From Thermoplasmata archaeon (lineage in GTDB: Archaea; Thermoplasmatota; Thermoplasmata; Lutacidiplasmatales; UBA184), in the NCBI GenBank assembly GCA_030044475.1, contig JASHVP010000038.1, positions 1 through 6,840 on the forward strand: DNA of 6,840 nt. The letters run 5' to 3'. Position 1 is the first letter of the stretch. The number at the start of each line of letters is the position of its first letter. Positions 5,349 through 6,840 of the stretch are shown here, piece after piece. The position numbers and the translations under genes are program-made. The notes under the pieces were generated by a model. The model saw only the letters and a list, made by a program, of their open reading frames with translations, searched no databases and was not told the DNA's origin.

Positions 5349-6830
5349 GTGTTGTTCTCGTCCCTCGGCGAGTTCCTGGATGCCCTCGAGGCGGAGCACG
5401 ACCTCGTCCGGATCCGGACTCCGATCTCTCAGGACCTCGAGATCACCGAGGTCACCCAGCGTGTCCTGCGCGCCGACGGGCCCGCGCTCCTCTTCGAGTC
5501 GGTCCGCGGCGCGTCGATGCCGGTCGTGACCAACCTCCTGGGCAGCCCGCGGCGCATCGCGCGGGCCCTCGGCGCTTCGGCGGTCGAGGAGGTCGCCGGG
5601 CGGGTCGAGAAGCTCGTCCACCTCCGCCCGCCGGCCGGGTTCGTCGGCGCGGTGAAGGACCTCGGAGGAACGATCGAGACGCTGTCGACCCTCCGGACGC
5701 TCGCCCCGAAGCGGGTCCGGTCCGGGCCGGCGCAGGAGGTCGAGGAGCCGACGGTCGACCTCGACCGTCTGCCGATCCTCAAGTGCTGGCCGAAGGACGG
5801 GGGGCGCACGATCACGTTCCCCGTGGTCGTCACGAAGGACCCCGAGTCGGGCGAGTCCCACACCGGCATCTATCGGCTCCAGCAGTACTCGAAGACGACG
5901 CTCGGGATGCACTTCCAGGTCCACCGGGTCGGCGCGAACAATTTCCGCAAGTGGGCCGCGCGCGGGGAGCGGATGCCCGTGGTCGCGGCGATCGGGGCCG
6001 ACCCCGCGACCGTCTTCGCGGGCCTCTCCCCGGTCCCCGAGGGCGTCTCGAACTTCGTCTTCGCCGGCTTCCTGCGAGGGGAGGCGGTCGAGCTCGCCCC
6101 GGCCCGGTCGGTCGACCTCGAGGTCCCGGCCCAGGCGGAGATCGTGCTCGAAGGGTACGTCGACCCCGACGAGCGCGCCGTCGAGGGACCGTTCGGCGAC
6201 CACACCGGGTACTACTCGGCGCCCGAGCCGTTCCCGGTCCTCCACGTCACCCGCGTCACCCATCGCGCGCGGCCGGTCTATCTGGGGACGGTCACCGGCA
6301 AGCCGCCCACGGAGGACGCCGTCCTCGGGAAGGCGGTCGAGCGGGTGTTCCGACCCGTCGTTCGCCTGGTCCTGCCGGAGATCGTCGACATGGAGCTGCC
6401 CGTCGAGGGGCTGTTCATCAACGTCGCGATCGTCGCCATCCGCAAGGCGTACCCCGGCCACCCCCGGAAGGTGATGCACGCGCTCTGGGGCCTCGGCCAG
6501 CTGATGTTCGTGCGCTACCTCATCGTCGTCGACGACGACGTCGATGTCCACGACCTCTCCGAGGTGCTCTACCGGGTGGGGCTGCAGGCCGATCCCGCAC
6601 GCGACCTCGAGCACGTCGAGGGGCCGGTCGACCAGCTGTCGATCTCGAACCCGGTGCCGAATCTCGGTGGGAAGGTCGGGATCGACGCGACGCGCAAGCG
6701 GCCCGAGGACGGCTTCCCGCGCGCGTGGCCGGAGGAGATCCGCTCCGACCCGGCGGCCGTCCGGGCCGCCGACGCGCTCCTTCGGGCCGAGCCGGCGCTC
6801 GCGCGCCTCCTTGGGCGCTCGCCGCCGTGA
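5349..6830 (+). CDS. ubiD: UbiD-family prenylated-FMN-dependent decarboxylase
   Basis: Non-oxidative decarboxylase of the UbiD superfamily, which uses prenylated FMN made by UbiX (not in this window). In E. coli UbiD removes the carboxyl group from a polyprenyl-hydroxybenzoate in ubiquinone synthesis; an archaeal role in menaquinone synthesis is more likely. At 493 residues it is almost the length of E. coli UbiD and aligns end to end with it from memory: LEITEV (30-35), GPALLFE (44-50), LPILKCWP (141-148), GIYRLQQ (173-179), GADPAT (216-221), LEVPAQAEIVLEGY (257-270), EGPFGDHTGYY (279-289), DDDVDVHD (395-402) and GIDATRKRP (444-452). The catalytic Arg176, Glu279 and Asp284 are present. The positions matching the E. 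coli metal ligands Asn175 and Glu241 are His171 and Asn235, so substrate or cofactor geometry may differ. GTG 5349 is supported by a TATA-like box 26 bases upstream. The archaeal anhydromevalonate-phosphate decarboxylase is a less likely alternative. Confidence 0.93.
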   Translation: MLFSSLGEFLDALEAEHDLVRIRTPISQDLEITEVTQRVLRADGPALLFESVRGASMPVVTNLLGSPRRIARALGASAVEEVAGRVEKLVHLRPPAGFVGAVKDLGGTIETLSTLRTLAPKRVRSGPAQEVEEPTVDLDRLPILKCWPKDGGRTITFPVVVTKDPESGESHTGIYRLQQYSKTTLGMHFQVHRVGANNFRKWAARGERMPVVAAIGADPATVFAGLSPVPEGVSNFVFAGFLRGEAVELAPARSVDLEVPAQAEIVLEGYVDPDERAVEGPFGDHTGYYSAPEPFPVLHVTRVTHRARPVYLGTVTGKPPTEDAVLGKAVERVFRPVVRLVLPEIVDMELPVEGLFINVAIVAIRKAYPGHPRKVMHALWGLGQLMFVRYLIVVDDDVDVHDLSEVLYRVGLQADPARDLEHVEGPVDQLSISNPVPNLGGKVGIDATRKRPEDGFPRAWPEEIRSDPAAVRAADALLRAEPALARLLGRSPP

Positions 6831-6840
6831 CCGCACCGGC
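6827..6840 (+). CDS. Possible start of a next gene overlapping the UbiD stop (partial)
   Basis: The last codon region of the UbiD gene reads GTGA, where GTG (6827-6829) could start a new frame overlapping the TGA stop (6828-6830), a common arrangement for translationally coupled genes. Only four codons (V/M-T-A-P) are visible before the window ends, so nothing can be said about the product and chance is a real alternative. Confidence 0.25.

Noticed and set aside
5211..6836. A 541-codon open frame on the minus strand opposite UbiD
   Set aside because: Antisense shadow of the UbiD gene, rich in Arg/Asp/Glu repeats typical of GC-driven frames; it also covers the divergent promoter region and the start of the HTH_10 gene.

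Overview
The window is a compact, very GC-rich stretch (roughly 70% G+C by eye) that looks archaeal. The signs are a Hef/FANCM-type helicase, a regulator with a C-terminal Bat-like HTH_10 domain, GTG starts on at least four genes, almost no Shine-Dalgarno sites, and AT-rich TATA-like boxes centred 24-26 bases upstream of start codons, as expected for leaderless mRNAs. A high-GC Thermoplasmata-like or other euryarchaeal lineage is the best guess. This rests on gene content and signals only; no marker gene gives the taxonomy.

Layout. Positions 1-2401 (minus strand) hold a two-gene unit: a membrane-anchored family 2 glycosyltransferase resembling CrtQ/HpnB, followed after 26 bases by an aldehyde dehydrogenase cut off by the window edge. 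A 59-base divergent promoter region (2402-2460) separates it from the plus-strand Hef-family helicase (2461-4068), which has all the helicase motifs but no nuclease domain. The helicase converges on a trimeric dUTPase gene (4065-4520, minus), and the two stop codons share one CTAG. Upstream of the dUTPase, 13 bases away and on the same strand, is an HTH_10 regulator (4534-5265), giving a regulator-dut pair. An 83-base divergent promoter region (5266-5348) has one well-placed TATA-like box per direction. It leads to a full-length UbiD-type decarboxylase (5349-6830), whose GTGA end may overlap the start of a further gene that leaves the window.

How the genes fit together. The helicase and dUTPase both serve genome maintenance: branched-DNA or fork processing, and keeping uracil out of DNA. 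The UbiD homologue points to prenylated quinone synthesis. The glycosyltransferase plus aldehyde dehydrogenase pair resembles the late, end-group tailoring steps of staphyloxanthin-type carotenoid synthesis, but no other carotenoid gene is visible, so this is a hypothesis.

I see no RNA gene, CRISPR array, insertion sequence, attachment site or defence system, and no gap over 83 bases without a gene. The several very long open frames antisense to the real genes are GC-driven shadows. I do not see a clearly new system; the points most worth checking are the glycosyltransferase/aldehyde dehydrogenase unit, altered metal-site residues in UbiD, and the nuclease-less Hef.
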